NCBI GenBank assembly: GCA_963733505.1
Contig: CAVTDW010000005.1
Coordinates: 1 to 64,000 of the forward strand
Source: JALYXV01 sp963733505
GTDB taxonomy: Bacteria > Actinomycetota > Acidimicrobiia > Acidimicrobiales > Palsa-688
Direction: 5' to 3'
DNA length: 64,000 nucleotides
Shown here piece by piece: positions 45,760 to 54,680 of this stretch (its first letter is position 1; each line of letters opens with the position of its first letter). The notes below the pieces were generated by a model. It was not told the origin of the DNA. It worked only from the letters and a program-made list of their open reading frames with translations, and searched no databases. The translations under genes and the position numbers were made by a program.

Positions 45760-46914
45760 ATGGCAGACAGCGGGAGTACCAATCCAGCGCCCGATTCGCC
45801 TGATTCGTCGGACGGTCCTCACGGTCCTGACCAGGCCGGGCAGGCCGGGCAGGCCCCGCCGGGCTATCCGCCACAGGTTCCATCGCCTGCTGCACCGGCG
45901 CCCACCGAGATCCTGCCTGCGTCCGAGGCTCCGGCGCCGCCGGAGCAGCTGGCGCAGCCGGTGGCGCAGCCGCCCTGGGTTCCACCAGCGCCTCCGCCTC
46001 CTCCGCCGCCTCCACCATACGGACCAGGATCGGCACCGGGACCGGCACCGGACGTGGCGCCGTCATGGGGACCCGAGCCGGCTCCTCGTTACGGCCCACC
46101 TCCCTCAACGCCGCCCGGCTCGGGCTACGAGCAGCCGCGGCAGTACGAGCCGCCGGCGCCCCCGGCCCCGGCATACCAGCCGCTCCCCGACTACGGGCCG
46201 CCCCCGAGCTCGCGGTCTGGGCCGGGATACGAGCAACAACCCCGCTTCGAGGGATCTCCGCCTGCCGAGCAGGGCCCGAGGCACGAACAGGCCCCCAACT
46301 ACGGTGAGGCGCCGGGGTATCGACCGGGCCCCCGATATGAGGAGGCGCCTCGGTACGGGCAGGGGCCGGGGTATCAACCCGCGCAGCCGGGCCCGGGGGG
46401 CTGGGGGTCCGCCGTACCGAGTCCCGCCCGGCCTCCGCGCCCGACGATGTCCGATCTGGCGGATACCCCGCCGCATCTTGTGGCCAGCCTGGCGATCAGC
46501 GTCGGTGTGGTTGCACTGTTCGTCGCCAATCTCTTCATCGCATTGGGGCTGCCGACCGGCACGGCGGGCAATGTCCGACTGCTGCAGTTCCTCTCGGCTG
46601 CTGATGTCGCGGTCGGGGCGGCGCTGGTCTTGGCGGTCGCGCTGATCGCACTGGCACCGCCGCCGCCACTGGCGGCCATCGAGCCCACCATCCCCGGGCC
46701 GGCTGCCGCAGGCGCAGCCGCCCGGCCCGACACGTTCGGTCTCGTCGCCGGCTTTGTATCCGTGGCGGTGGCCGCGGGCGCGTTGGTCCGGGCCATCGTC
46801 GTGCTCACCATCGCCCACCAGCGCGGGGCGGTAAAGCTGGGCAACATGATCGACGCCCTGGCGGCCGTGGCCGTCGCTGCGGTCGCGGCGTACTGGGCCT
46901 TGCGGCCCAAGTAA
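45760..46914 (+). CDS. proline-rich membrane protein
   Basis: This 384-residue protein has an N-terminal ~230 residues of Pro/Gly/Tyr/Gln-rich low complexity, including a polyproline run near residue 80 and repeated 'GPGYEQ', 'PRYEEAPRYG', 'GPGYQP' motifs. Four hydrophobic helices follow ('LVASLAISVGVVALFVANLF', 'LLQFLSAADVAVGAALVLAV', 'FGLVAGFVSVAVAAGALVRA', 'IDALAAVAVAAVAAYWALRP'). The layout (disordered cytoplasmic arm plus a small helical bundle) resembles actinobacterial cell-envelope proteins with proline-rich tails, but no family was recognised. ATG at 45760 follows GGAAGGG. It converges with the acyltransferase operon, leaving 4 bases between the stops. Confidence 0.7.
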   Translation: MADSGSTNPAPDSPDSSDGPHGPDQAGQAGQAPPGYPPQVPSPAAPAPTEILPASEAPAPPEQLAQPVAQPPWVPPAPPPPPPPPPYGPGSAPGPAPDVAPSWGPEPAPRYGPPPSTPPGSGYEQPRQYEPPAPPAPAYQPLPDYGPPPSSRSGPGYEQQPRFEGSPPAEQGPRHEQAPNYGEAPGYRPGPRYEEAPRYGQGPGYQPAQPGPGGWGSAVPSPARPPRPTMSDLADTPPHLVASLAISVGVVALFVANLFIALGLPTGTAGNVRLLQFLSAADVAVGAALVLAVALIALAPPPPLAAIEPTIPGPAAAGAAARPDTFGLVAGFVSVAVAAGALVRAIVVLTIAHQRGAVKLGNMIDALAAVAVAAVAAYWALRPK

Positions 46915-46918
46915 GCCG

Positions 46919-47851
46919 CTACAGATCGGGCCAGCGCGGCTCGCGGTGGCGGCGGCTGCGCTCGCGGGGGCCGACATGGTCGCTCAGTGCCCACGACCGG
47001 CGCCAGGTGCTCGCCGACGGTCCCGTCAGGGCCGGCGTGATGCCTCCGGCGGCCCGGCGCCGGGCGGTCCACCAATCGCTCTGCTGCTCGTCGGCCAGCA
47101 CGTCGAGGGCCCCTTCGATCTGGCTCGCCAAGTCGCGAGCGTCGATCCCCTCGCGGGGTCGCAGCGGTTTGCCGAAGGTGATCCGGGTCGTCGCCAGGCG
47201 CACCCGGCTTCCATGGCGGGGCAGCACCCGGCGCGTTCCCTCGACATAGATCGGGACGACTGGTCGCTGGGTCCGCACCGAGAGCCAAGCGGCGCCCGGC
47301 CGGTGGGTCTGGCCCCAGCCGTCGGGGGTGCGCCCGCCCTCGGGGAAGATCAAAAGGCTCCAGCCGTCATCGAGAAGGGACGCCGCCAGATTGGCCGAAC
47401 GCCGATTGACCCGGAGGCGTTCGATGGGGATGGCGTTGATCGTGAAGGCGAAGAACGCCGCTTTCCATCGCCGGTCGAAGAAGTAGTCGGCGCCCGCGGC
47501 CACGACCGTTCGGTGCCGCCAGCGGTCAGGTAGGACGCTGAGCAGCAGCGGGGTGTCGATGTGGCTGGCGTGGTTGGCGGTGAAGATCACCGGCTCGTCG
47601 AGCTGTTCGAGTCGATCGAGGCCGTCCACCCGCGGGGCGGCCAGCAGGTGCGCGAGGGGCCGGGTCACGCCTTCGGTCACCACGACCCGAGCCAACCGGG
47701 CGCCATAGCTGCGGGCCCACTCGGTTTTGTAGTCGACGCCGAGGGTGTTTGGTGCCGGAGGCCGTTCCACCGCTGCGGGCCACGTCGGCGTGGTCCAAGG
47801 GAACGTCGCCCGCGAGAGCGCCCGAGCGCCGGGCACGTTCCTAATGGACAT
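46919..47851 (-). CDS. PlsC-family acyltransferase (last gene of the lipid-type operon)
   Basis: This 310-residue protein has acyltransferase block I 'VIFTANHASHIDTPLLL' (NHxxxxD), 'FTINAIPIERLRVN' (block II), 'LLIFPEGGRTPDGWGQTHRP' (block III) and 'QRPVVPIYVEGTRRVLP' (block IV). It should transfer an acyl chain to a lysophospholipid or a fatty alcohol-like acceptor at the membrane. No clear membrane helix is seen outside the domain. Its ATG overlaps the end of the LarA-like gene by 11 bases, so the two are coupled. The C terminus is Arg/Trp-rich. Given the upstream acyl reductase, an alcohol or ether-lipid precursor is a possible acceptor, which is speculative. Confidence 0.85.
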   Translation of the reverse strand: MSIRNVPGARALSRATFPWTTPTWPAAVERPPAPNTLGVDYKTEWARSYGARLARVVVTEGVTRPLAHLLAAPRVDGLDRLEQLDEPVIFTANHASHIDTPLLLSVLPDRWRHRTVVAAGADYFFDRRWKAAFFAFTINAIPIERLRVNRRSANLAASLLDDGWSLLIFPEGGRTPDGWGQTHRPGAAWLSVRTQRPVVPIYVEGTRRVLPRHGSRVRLATTRITFGKPLRPREGIDARDLASQIEGALDVLADEQQSDWWTARRRAAGGITPALTGPSASTWRRSWALSDHVGPRERSRRHREPRWPDL

Positions 47852-49427
47852 CGGCGATCATCATCGGTGGACAATGGAAATGGGTGATGCTGGGATCGCG
47901 GCCCACGATGTCCTCGGCCATTTCCAATGCGTCGCGCATGGTGGAAGCTCGCTTGAATCCCATGCGGTGCACCGCCTTGGTGTCGCCCCCCACGATGATC
48001 ACCCCGGCCACGTGGTCGAGGGCGTGGGCGCACCAATACCACATGTAGAAGGGGTGGACCCCGTGGTAGGCGTAGCTGGTCCGGTACAGGTGGCGGTACC
48101 AGTCGTCGGTCGCGAAGCGTTCCTCGTAGGTCTTCTCGATCTCGACGGGGTCGGTGGTGTCGGCCAGTACCTCCTCGAAGAAATCGATGTAGGAGGGATG
48201 GTGGACGGGGTTGAAGGCCCAAGGAGTCGGGTGGCTCAGGATCAGCACGCCGCCCGGCCGCACCAGCGGCTTGCCCCGGTACAGGTTGAAGAAGTAGCCC
48301 AGGCCGAGGCACGCCACCAGGATCGGATTCATGATCGAGTTGACGTTGTAGGGGCAGATGTACGGGAGGCCGAAGATGACGACGTCGGTCTGGCCTTGCA
48401 CATCGACCAGTTGCTGGCGGTAGACGTGCTCGGTGGTGATGGCGTGTACCGCCTCCACCTCGCCCGCTTGCACGCTGCTCATCTTGTGGGGCGACTTGAT
48501 GGACTGGAAGATCGAGCGGGCCAGGCGGTCGGGGGTTCGTTCCAGGCTCTTGCTCACCGCCAGGAAGCTGGCCCGGTCCCGCGCCCCCCACTCCCACTCC
48601 CGCTTCTGGAGGAAACCGAAGGCGGACGGGAAGGTGTCGGTGTTCAGCGTGGTCTCGATCTGGAAGACCTTGACCCCGCTGGCCGCGATAAGCCGCCCCA
48701 TCCGCCAATTAGAGGTGTGCAACTCGGAGCGGGTCTGGTCCATGAAGCTGCGGCTGTGTTGCATGGTGCGCACGTTGTGGTGGTGGCGCAGGCTCTTGTA
48801 CGACGCCAGTCCGGTGGCGACACTCTTGTGGCCGCCGTCCATGGCGACGAGGTTGATGTTCACATAGACGAGGAGGTCCGATTCGGCCGCCCGCCGGTTG
48901 ATCTCGACGTCCTCGCCATGGTCGGTCTGGCCCAGGTGTACCAGGGCCGAGGGGTCCTCGGCGTCGTGCTGGAGCAGCAGCCCATGCGGTGCGAAAGCGT
49001 CGTAGATGCGGTCGCCGAGCGCGTGCCGCAGCTCCGCGGGAGTCATTCGCCGGTGCAGCGCCAGGGCGCAGATCAACACGACATCGTCGACGCCGCCTTC
49101 GGCGGCCATGTCGAGCACCGCTTCGATGACCCGCTGGCGGTTGTCGGGGCGCTCCATGGGCGGAAGCGGCAGCGAGATGTCGTCGAACGCGATGGTGAGG
49201 CGCATGCCTGCCTTCATGAGCGTCGGCAGGGGCGCCATGTCGCCCTCCGGGTGCAGCAGGGCCTGGCGGATGGCGTCGTCGGGGTCCTTCAGCGCGTCGA
49301 CCGGCTCGGGCGGGTACAGGATTCGGCTGCCCTCTGGGAGCCGGAGGAGCTTGAACCCCTCCCCATGCCAGCAGAGCGTCGGCGGGGTGGAACGGTCGAC
49401 CTCGAGGACGAACCCGGGGCGAGACAT
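47841..49427 (-). CDS. LarA-like protein (DUF2088, lactate racemase family)
   Basis: This 528-residue protein resembles nickel-pincer-nucleotide lactate racemase relatives. The N-terminal domain (DUF2088) shows 'RLTIAFDDISLPLPPMERPD' (residues 75-94), 'LICALALHRRMTPAEL' with the first His, 'LGQTDHGEDVEINRRAAESD', and the lysine loop 'MDGGHKSVATGLASY', equivalent to the NPN-linked Lys region. The C-terminal domain is longer than in LarA (about 430 residues). The NPN synthesis genes larB, larC and larE are not in the window. It may racemise or epimerise a 2-hydroxy acid in this operon. Stop and start overlaps with its neighbours (TGATG upstream, 11 bases downstream) show tight coupling. Confidence 0.75.
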   Translation of the reverse strand: MSRPGFVLEVDRSTPPTLCWHGEGFKLLRLPEGSRILYPPEPVDALKDPDDAIRQALLHPEGDMAPLPTLMKAGMRLTIAFDDISLPLPPMERPDNRQRVIEAVLDMAAEGGVDDVVLICALALHRRMTPAELRHALGDRIYDAFAPHGLLLQHDAEDPSALVHLGQTDHGEDVEINRRAAESDLLVYVNINLVAMDGGHKSVATGLASYKSLRHHHNVRTMQHSRSFMDQTRSELHTSNWRMGRLIAASGVKVFQIETTLNTDTFPSAFGFLQKREWEWGARDRASFLAVSKSLERTPDRLARSIFQSIKSPHKMSSVQAGEVEAVHAITTEHVYRQQLVDVQGQTDVVIFGLPYICPYNVNSIMNPILVACLGLGYFFNLYRGKPLVRPGGVLILSHPTPWAFNPVHHPSYIDFFEEVLADTTDPVEIEKTYEERFATDDWYRHLYRTSYAYHGVHPFYMWYWCAHALDHVAGVIIVGGDTKAVHRMGFKRASTMRDALEMAEDIVGRDPSITHFHCPPMMIADVH

Positions 49428-50650
49428 CAGGTGTGCATCTCCTTGGTGCGGAACTTCCTAGTGGGTCGCAGGTCGAAGGCGACCTTGGTGGCCCCGCGGC
49501 GGCCGGCGGCGGCCGCGTGCTGGATTGCTTCGCGGTAGCGGGTGAGCGGATAGAGCGCAGAGACCAGCCGTTCCAGCCCGGCGTCGGCGACCAGGCCGAA
49601 GGACAGGTCGAAGGTGCGGCGGGGGACGGCCGCCTCGGTGCCCGCGCCGGGGACGAGTTCGGTGCCGTAGGCGTAGGCGCCGGTGATCGAAACCTCCCGC
49701 TGCCATAGGCCGGTCAGGTCGACCTTGACCTGCCCGGGCATGCCGAGCAGCACCACTGTTCCGCCGGGCTCCACGACCTCGAGGGCCGAGGAAAGGGATT
49801 GGCTCGTGCCGACGCAGTCGAAGACCAAGCTGGCACCGCCGGTGAGCTGGCCGGAGTCCAGCACCAACGAGCCGGTGCGCCGGCGCACACCTCGGGCCAG
49901 TTCGCCCGGCTCGACCACGGTGCAATCGGCGAGGTCCCGCGCCAGGCGGCGCTGCTCGGGGTGCTTGGCCACGACCAATAACGTCTCGATGTCGGGTCGC
50001 AGCCGGCTGAGGGCGGCCACGGTGCACAGCCCGAGGGTCCCGGCGCCGATGACCACGGCGGTCTCGTGGCCGGCGCCCCCCCGGCCGAGGAGCGCGCCGT
50101 GCAGGGCGCACGCCGCCGGTTCGACCATGACCGCGGCCTGGTCGCTGAACGAATCGGGGACGGCGTGAAGTTGGCTGTCGTGGGCCACGAGCGCCGTCCC
50201 CCACCCGCCTCCCGTGAGCGAGCAGTAGCCGGTCTGCAGTCCCGGCAACAGATGGCCGAACGCCAAGTTGCGGCAGCGATTGGTCTGGCCTTGGGCGCAG
50301 GCCGGGCACGGGGGATCGATGCCCCGGGCGGCGCAGCGCAGCACCGGCTCGAGCACGACGCGCCCGCCGTCGTCGAGCTCGCCCACCACTTCGTGGCCGG
50401 GGACGAACGGGAAGCTCACGAGCGGCTCGAAGTATCTCGACGCCCGCCCGTCGATGGTGGCCAGGTCGCTGCCGCAGATGCCCGACAGGCGGGGACGGAC
50501 CCGATGCCACCCGGGCGCGGGCAGTTCGGGCTCGTCGACATCGGTAAGCCGCAGTGGCCCCACCCGCGCACCGCTGCCGCTGCGCCACTCCGACGCCACC
50601 CGGGCGGCCGCAAACTTCGGTAACGACCGTTCGAAGAGCAGCGCCTTCAT
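49427..50650 (-). CDS. zinc-dependent medium-chain alcohol dehydrogenase
   Basis: This 407-residue dehydrogenase has the catalytic zinc Cys in 'RLSGICGSDLATID', 'PFVPGHEVVGEL' with His, and a structural-zinc-like Cys cluster 'CPACAQGQTNRCRNLAFG'. The Rossmann site is 'AVVIGAGTLGLCTVAAL', followed by 'FDCVGTSQSLSSALEVV' and 'GGTVVLLGMPGQVKVDLTGL'. It should interconvert an alcohol and an aldehyde or ketone with NAD(P). It lies between the acyl reductase fusion (13-base gap) and the LarA-like gene (TGATG overlap), so the substrate is probably the product or precursor of the reductase. ATG at 50650 is the only sensible start. Confidence 0.87.
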   Translation of the reverse strand: MKALLFERSLPKFAAARVASEWRSGSGARVGPLRLTDVDEPELPAPGWHRVRPRLSGICGSDLATIDGRASRYFEPLVSFPFVPGHEVVGELDDGGRVVLEPVLRCAARGIDPPCPACAQGQTNRCRNLAFGHLLPGLQTGYCSLTGGGWGTALVAHDSQLHAVPDSFSDQAAVMVEPAACALHGALLGRGGAGHETAVVIGAGTLGLCTVAALSRLRPDIETLLVVAKHPEQRRLARDLADCTVVEPGELARGVRRRTGSLVLDSGQLTGGASLVFDCVGTSQSLSSALEVVEPGGTVVLLGMPGQVKVDLTGLWQREVSITGAYAYGTELVPGAGTEAAVPRRTFDLSFGLVADAGLERLVSALYPLTRYREAIQHAAAAGRRGATKVAFDLRPTRKFRTKEMHT

Positions 50651-50663
50651 CGCGGCGCCGCCA

Positions 50664-53025
50664 TCATGAGTGGGCCCCGGCCCGGGCGATCGGCAGCAAC
50701 GGCCGGGGGCCGCCGGCGGCGCGGGGCCACTGCTCGACATGCCAGCCCCGCTTGCGGGCGATGGCGGCCAACTTGGTCTCGGGGTTGACCGCCACGGGAT
50801 GGCCCACCGCCTCCAGCATCGGCAGGTCGCTGGCCGAGTCGGCGTAGGCGACCGATTCCTGCAGGTCGATCCCTCGGGCTGGCCGCGTAATCGGCCATGA
50901 GCAAGGCGCGCGCCTCGCCGGTCGGCGGACCAGCCAGCAACTCGCCCGTGTAGCGGCCGTTCTCGATCCCGAGCGACGCGCACATCACGTCGTCGAACAG
51001 CGGCCGCAGGGGCTCGATGGCCACGTCCAGGGCCCCCGTGATGAGCAGCGTGCGATGGCCGAGACGCCGATGCGCCCGGACCCGGCGGATGCCGGCAGGG
51101 AAAGCCTTGGTCAGCAACAGGTCGCTCCACAGCTCCCACGAGTCGTGCTCCAGGCGGGCCACCGGGGCGCCTTCGTAGCGGCGGTAGAAATGGCGGAGAA
51201 AGTCCCCGCGGTCCTGGCGATCGAGGGCGAGGAGGCGGGGAGCCTCGCGCAGGGTGCGCAGGACCAGGCGCAAACGATCGTCGTCATCGATGCGCCGGGT
51301 GGCCAACCAGGCATAGGAATCGACCACGTTGGAGGCGATGAGGGTGTTTTCCAGGTCGAAGACGGCCAGCTGGCGCTCGGGCGCCAGCACCGCCCGGCGA
51401 CCGCGTTCCTCACGGGTCGGGGCGGCGACGCTGCGCCGGGGCCCACCGGCGGTGCGGACCCGGGCGTGGGACACGACCGAGGGCATGTGGGTGTCGCGGA
51501 CGTACATCGGCCATTCGATACCCGCGGGGTCGAAGAGAAAGTCGGCCTGGTCGGCGGGAGGCAGCTTGGCCCAAAGTTCGAGGAGGCGGTCGACCCGGAA
51601 GACGGCCTCGGTCTCGGTGTAGGCCCCGTACAACTCGACATAGCCCAGAGCCCGTTCGGCTTCCGTGCGCTTCTCCTCCAGCCGGGCCGACAGCTCGGCC
51701 TGGCGGCCTCGCAGGGGCAGCGTCTGGAGGCTCTTCTCGGCGACGGAAAGCACCTTGGCCGCCTGGGCCAGTTGCCGGCGGACCCGTCCACGTCCCGGAT
51801 AGGACCACTCGGGGACCACGATGGGCTGGCCGTTGCTGTCCGCCAGAGGGTGCTCGCCGAACCAACCTCGGACCAACTCGACCAGCTGGCGATAGCGCAA
51901 CGGGTTCCGTGAACCGGACGCGACCTGGAACACCGCCGGCGGCGCGCCGGGCGGTGGACCGCCGTCGGCGGCAACCGCCAGGAGAGCCGCCACGACGAGG
52001 TCGACCGGGATGACATCGACCACGCCTTCGGGCAGTCCCGGAAACTCCTTCAGCAGACCCCGTCCCAGGCTGATGATGACCGGCTCCGCCATCCGGAACC
52101 CCCGGATCCATCCGGCATGTGGTTCGGCGAGGGCCGACTCGATGATCGAAGGGCGCACGATGGAGAGCCGCACGCCGTCGTGTGACTCGAGCAGGGCCCG
52201 TTCGCCCAGGGCCTTGGTGTAGGCGTAGGCATCGGGCCACCCGAGCGCCTGGGCCCGGGCCTTTCCGGCCTTGATGAGGTGGTCCTTGACCCATTCTTCA
52301 CGGAGCTTCTCCGCCTTGGCCGCCAGCACCGGTGTCCCCGCAGCGCCCAGCTCGGCCCGTGCCGCCTTGGAGAACTTGGAGAGGCGCTCGGGCTTGCGGC
52401 TCTCGGCGTCGGCGTCGGCGCGGACCCGGCGGGCGGCGGTCACCTCGGGTCGCCACTCGACTTCGGTCGCGAAGGGGGTATCCGGGAGGAGGGCCTCGGG
52501 TGCATCTCCGCGGCGGGATCCCGCGACGTAGGCGGTGGACACGGTAATGAGATGCGGCAGTTCCGACCCGGCCGCGGCATCGCAATGCGCCGCCCGTGCG
52601 GCCGCCATCGCGGCCGCGACCCGGCTCGGTCCCAGCAGGTTTACCTCGACGGCGCTGTCGAGGGGCGAGTCGAAGCTGACCGACGCGGCCGAGTGGATAA
52701 CGGTGCGGCATCCCGCCAACACCGCCTGTCCGGCCTCGTCGAGGCCCAGGCCGTCGGTGCCGACGTCGCCCGCCACGGCGACGATTCGACGGCCCATCTC
52801 CTCGTCGAACGCGGGCCCGAGTTCGCGCCGCAGCCGATCGAAGCAGTCGTTGCGCAAGATCTCCCGTCGGACCCGCTCCGGCGCGCCCCGCCGTCCCGGA
52901 CGGACCAGTAGCGCCACCTCGGAGTCAGGGATCTGACGAAGCAGCCGCTCGACCAGTGCCGTACCGAGGAAGCCGGTCGCGCCGGTGATGGCGATGCGCT
53001 GGCCGGCCAGTGCCTCACGGAGCAT
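50664..53025 (-). CDS. NAD-binding acyl reductase / HAD-IB fusion (one frameshift)
   Basis: The N-terminal ~490 residues are an extended SDR of the fatty acyl-CoA/thioester reductase type: 'QRIAITGATGFLGTALVERL', 'VIHSAASVSFDSPLDSAVEV', catalytic Tyr-Lys in 'WPDAYAYTKALGERAL' and 'LSIVRPSIIESAL'. The C-terminal third is a HAD-IB domain: 'LAVFDLENTLIASNVVDSYA' (second acidic residue Glu), 'TLLITGALDVAIEPL'. After 'LMADYAA' the frame shifts near 50882; one extra base separates it from 'ARGIDLQESVAYADSASDLP' and 'LEAVGHPVAVNPETKLAAIA'. Full length is about 786 residues. It would reduce an acyl thioester to aldehyde or alcohol; the HAD domain may be structural because the canonical second Asp is Glu. 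It is the first gene of the operon, next to the palindrome. Confidence 0.83.
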
Positions 53026-53033
53026 GCAACATT

Positions 53034-53051
53034 ATCTACCATTTGGTAGAT
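53034..53051. promoter_or_regulatory. 18-bp perfect palindrome, likely TetR operator
   Basis: ATCTACCA-TT-TGGTAGAT is a perfect 8+8 bp inverted repeat. It lies nine bases upstream of the acyl reductase start and overlaps the first two bases of the TetR start codon. Binding of the adjacent TetR-family protein here would block both divergent genes. Position and symmetry are typical; the binding itself is inferred. Confidence 0.85.
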
Positions 53052-53643
53052 GACAAGCGCCAGCACCCGCGACCGCGTCGTGGACGCCGCGGTCGCGGCC
53101 TTCGGGTCGCGGGGCTACGACGGCACCAGTCTCGACGCCTTGGCCGGAGAGTTGGGCGTTCGCAAGCAGACGATCCTGTACTACTGCCCGTCGAAGGAGG
53201 CGTTGCTCGACGCAGCCATCGACCGGGCCTCGGGGGAGCTGTCGGCCGCGCTCGAGGAGGCGCTCGACGGGGCGGGGACCGGCTGGAGTCGCGTCGAGGC
53301 CGTGGTTCGCTCGGTGTTCCGTCTGGCCGCCCGGCGCCCCGAGTTGCTGGGCCTGATGCGCGAAGTGACCCGCCTCGGCCCACCGGCTGCAACGCGCCTG
53401 ACGACCGCCCTGGAACCGCTGATCGGCCGGGCGACGGTATTTCTGGAGAGCGAGATGGACGGCGGCACCATGCGCCGCCACGACCCGAAGTTGCTCCTGC
53501 TTGCGGCCTACTCGGCCGTCATCGGCGTGGCTACCGAGGTCGAGGTGCTGAAGGCATTGGGCTACGAGCCGACGGCGCGGTCGCTGGTGCGGCGAAGGCG
53601 CGAACTCCTGTCGTTCCTCCGCTCGGCGCTGGTGTCCACCTGA
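53050..53643 (+). CDS. TetR-family transcriptional regulator of the divergent operon
   Basis: This 197-residue protein has a TetR HTH: 'DRVVDAAVAAFGSRGYDGTS' then 'LDALAGELGVRKQTILYYCP', with the recognition helix 'RKQTILYY'. The C-terminal all-helical domain is typical of ligand binding and dimerisation; 'LLGLMREVTRLGPPAATRL' resembles regulators of fatty acid and lipid genes. It is divergent from the acyl reductase operon with only 24 bases between the starts, filled by the palindrome. It most likely represses that operon and itself, released by an acyl-CoA, alcohol or related ligand. Confidence 0.88.
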   Translation: MTSASTRDRVVDAAVAAFGSRGYDGTSLDALAGELGVRKQTILYYCPSKEALLDAAIDRASGELSAALEEALDGAGTGWSRVEAVVRSVFRLAARRPELLGLMREVTRLGPPAATRLTTALEPLIGRATVFLESEMDGGTMRRHDPKLLLLAAYSAVIGVATEVEVLKALGYEPTARSLVRRRRELLSFLRSALVST

Positions 53644-53678
53644 CGGCCGTTGTCGGAGCGTTTTGGGTGACCGGTGGT

Positions 53679-53727
53679 GCTTTGGGCCCACTTATCGTCG
53701 CCTGACCGCAACAAGTGGACCCAAAGC
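53679..53727. terminator. inverted repeat between convergent genes
   Basis: GCTTTGGGCCCACTT and AAGTGGACCCAAAGC pair over 14 of 15 positions with a 19-base loop. It lies 35 bases past the tetR stop and 40 bases past the stop of the convergent membrane protein gene, so it may act as a bidirectional terminator. There is no U tract. Confidence 0.5.
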
Positions 53728-53767
53728 GCTGGATCGTCCCCAGACCTCGAGGGTCCAGGCTTCGGGT

Positions 53768-54310
53768 TCAGCTGCGGCGGGTGGGCTTCGACTTCGGTGG
53801 GGTGTAGCGACGGTTGGGGGCCGGGGTCTTGGCGACGGGCGCGGACCCCGACGCGGCGCCTTTGGCCGCGCCCTTGCGGCGACTGGCCTTCGCGGCCGCA
53901 CGGGCTTGGGCCGCGGCTCGACGCTCGGCTGCGGTCATCGTGGGCTGCGCCCGCCGGGCCTTGTTCTGGGCATTGCTCGTGCGCATCACCAGGTAGCCGC
54001 TGTAGGCCACGCAGGCCAGCTCGAGGGGAAGAAAGTACGACAGCGCGATCCCGCACAGGAATCCCGCCAAGGCCGTGAACACCCGCTGCCCGTGGCGCAC
54101 CGCAACCACCAGCAACGCGGTCGACAGGGCACCGATGGCGGCCAACAACACGTCGTGGGAACCCACCAGCGCCACACCGGCCGACCCAGCGGCGGCGACA
54201 CCGGCCAGCACGTACCCGATCCGCTGCTCGCGGGGGTCCATCTGAGTCGGCTTCGCAGGCACAGGCGCAGGCTGCGGCGCTGCCGGCTCCACCGCGTCGG
54301 ATTCGCTCAC
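53768..54310 (-). CDS. membrane protein with basic C-terminal tail
   Basis: This 180-residue protein has a Pro/Ala-rich N terminus, then three or four hydrophobic helices ('IGYVLAGVAAAGSAGVALVG', 'LLAAIGALSTALLVVAVRHG', 'VFTALAGFLCGIALSYFLPL', 'LACVAYSGYLVMR'). It ends in a ~65-residue tail rich in Lys, Arg and Ala ('AERRAAAQARAAAKASRRKG') that is likely cytoplasmic and nucleic-acid- or phospholipid-binding. No family was recognised. The ATG overlaps the stop of the upstream hypothetical gene by four bases (ATGA), so the two form a unit. Confidence 0.65.
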   Translation of the reverse strand: MSESDAVEPAAPQPAPVPAKPTQMDPREQRIGYVLAGVAAAGSAGVALVGSHDVLLAAIGALSTALLVVAVRHGQRVFTALAGFLCGIALSYFLPLELACVAYSGYLVMRTSNAQNKARRAQPTMTAAERRAAAQARAAAKASRRKGAAKGAASGSAPVAKTPAPNRRYTPPKSKPTRRS

Positions 54311-54645
54311 TCGGCGGGGTCGGGCGGAGCGAGCAGCCAGGGGCGGATCTTGACCACCTTGTCGCTCGGGAGGATGCCACCCAGATCCGCCTCGACCGAG
54401 AGGTCGGTCGGCGGCTCACCCGATGCTTCCATCACCACCGCGGCTTCCTCACGCTTGGGCTCGAAGACCTCCTTCAGGCCCAAGCCGAATCCGGTGAGGA
54501 GGACGCCGGCCACACTCCGGCGCCGCCACGACTCCATTCGAGGAGGAAGTGCGGTGTGGATCTCCCCGTTGGCATCGGGCTCCGGGTCGAGACGGAGCTC
54601 CATGCCATCGACGTCTACCGTTCGCGGCTGGTCGGCCTCCTCCAC
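54307..54645 (-). CDS. small hypothetical protein coupled to the membrane protein
   Basis: This 112-residue protein has an acidic start, 'MELRLDPEPDANGEIHTALP', a short moderately hydrophobic segment 'SVAGVLLTGFGLGLKEVFEP' and a C-terminal 'GGILPSDKVVKIRPWLLAPP'. No family was recognised. The translational overlap with the downstream membrane protein suggests a joint function. Codon usage is like that of its neighbours. Confidence 0.6.
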   Translation of the reverse strand: MEEADQPRTVDVDGMELRLDPEPDANGEIHTALPPRMESWRRRSVAGVLLTGFGLGLKEVFEPKREEAAVVMEASGEPPTDLSVEADLGGILPSDKVVKIRPWLLAPPDPAE

Positions 54646-54680
54646 GCTTCCACCGTACTCAACCGCGACGGCGCAGCGTC

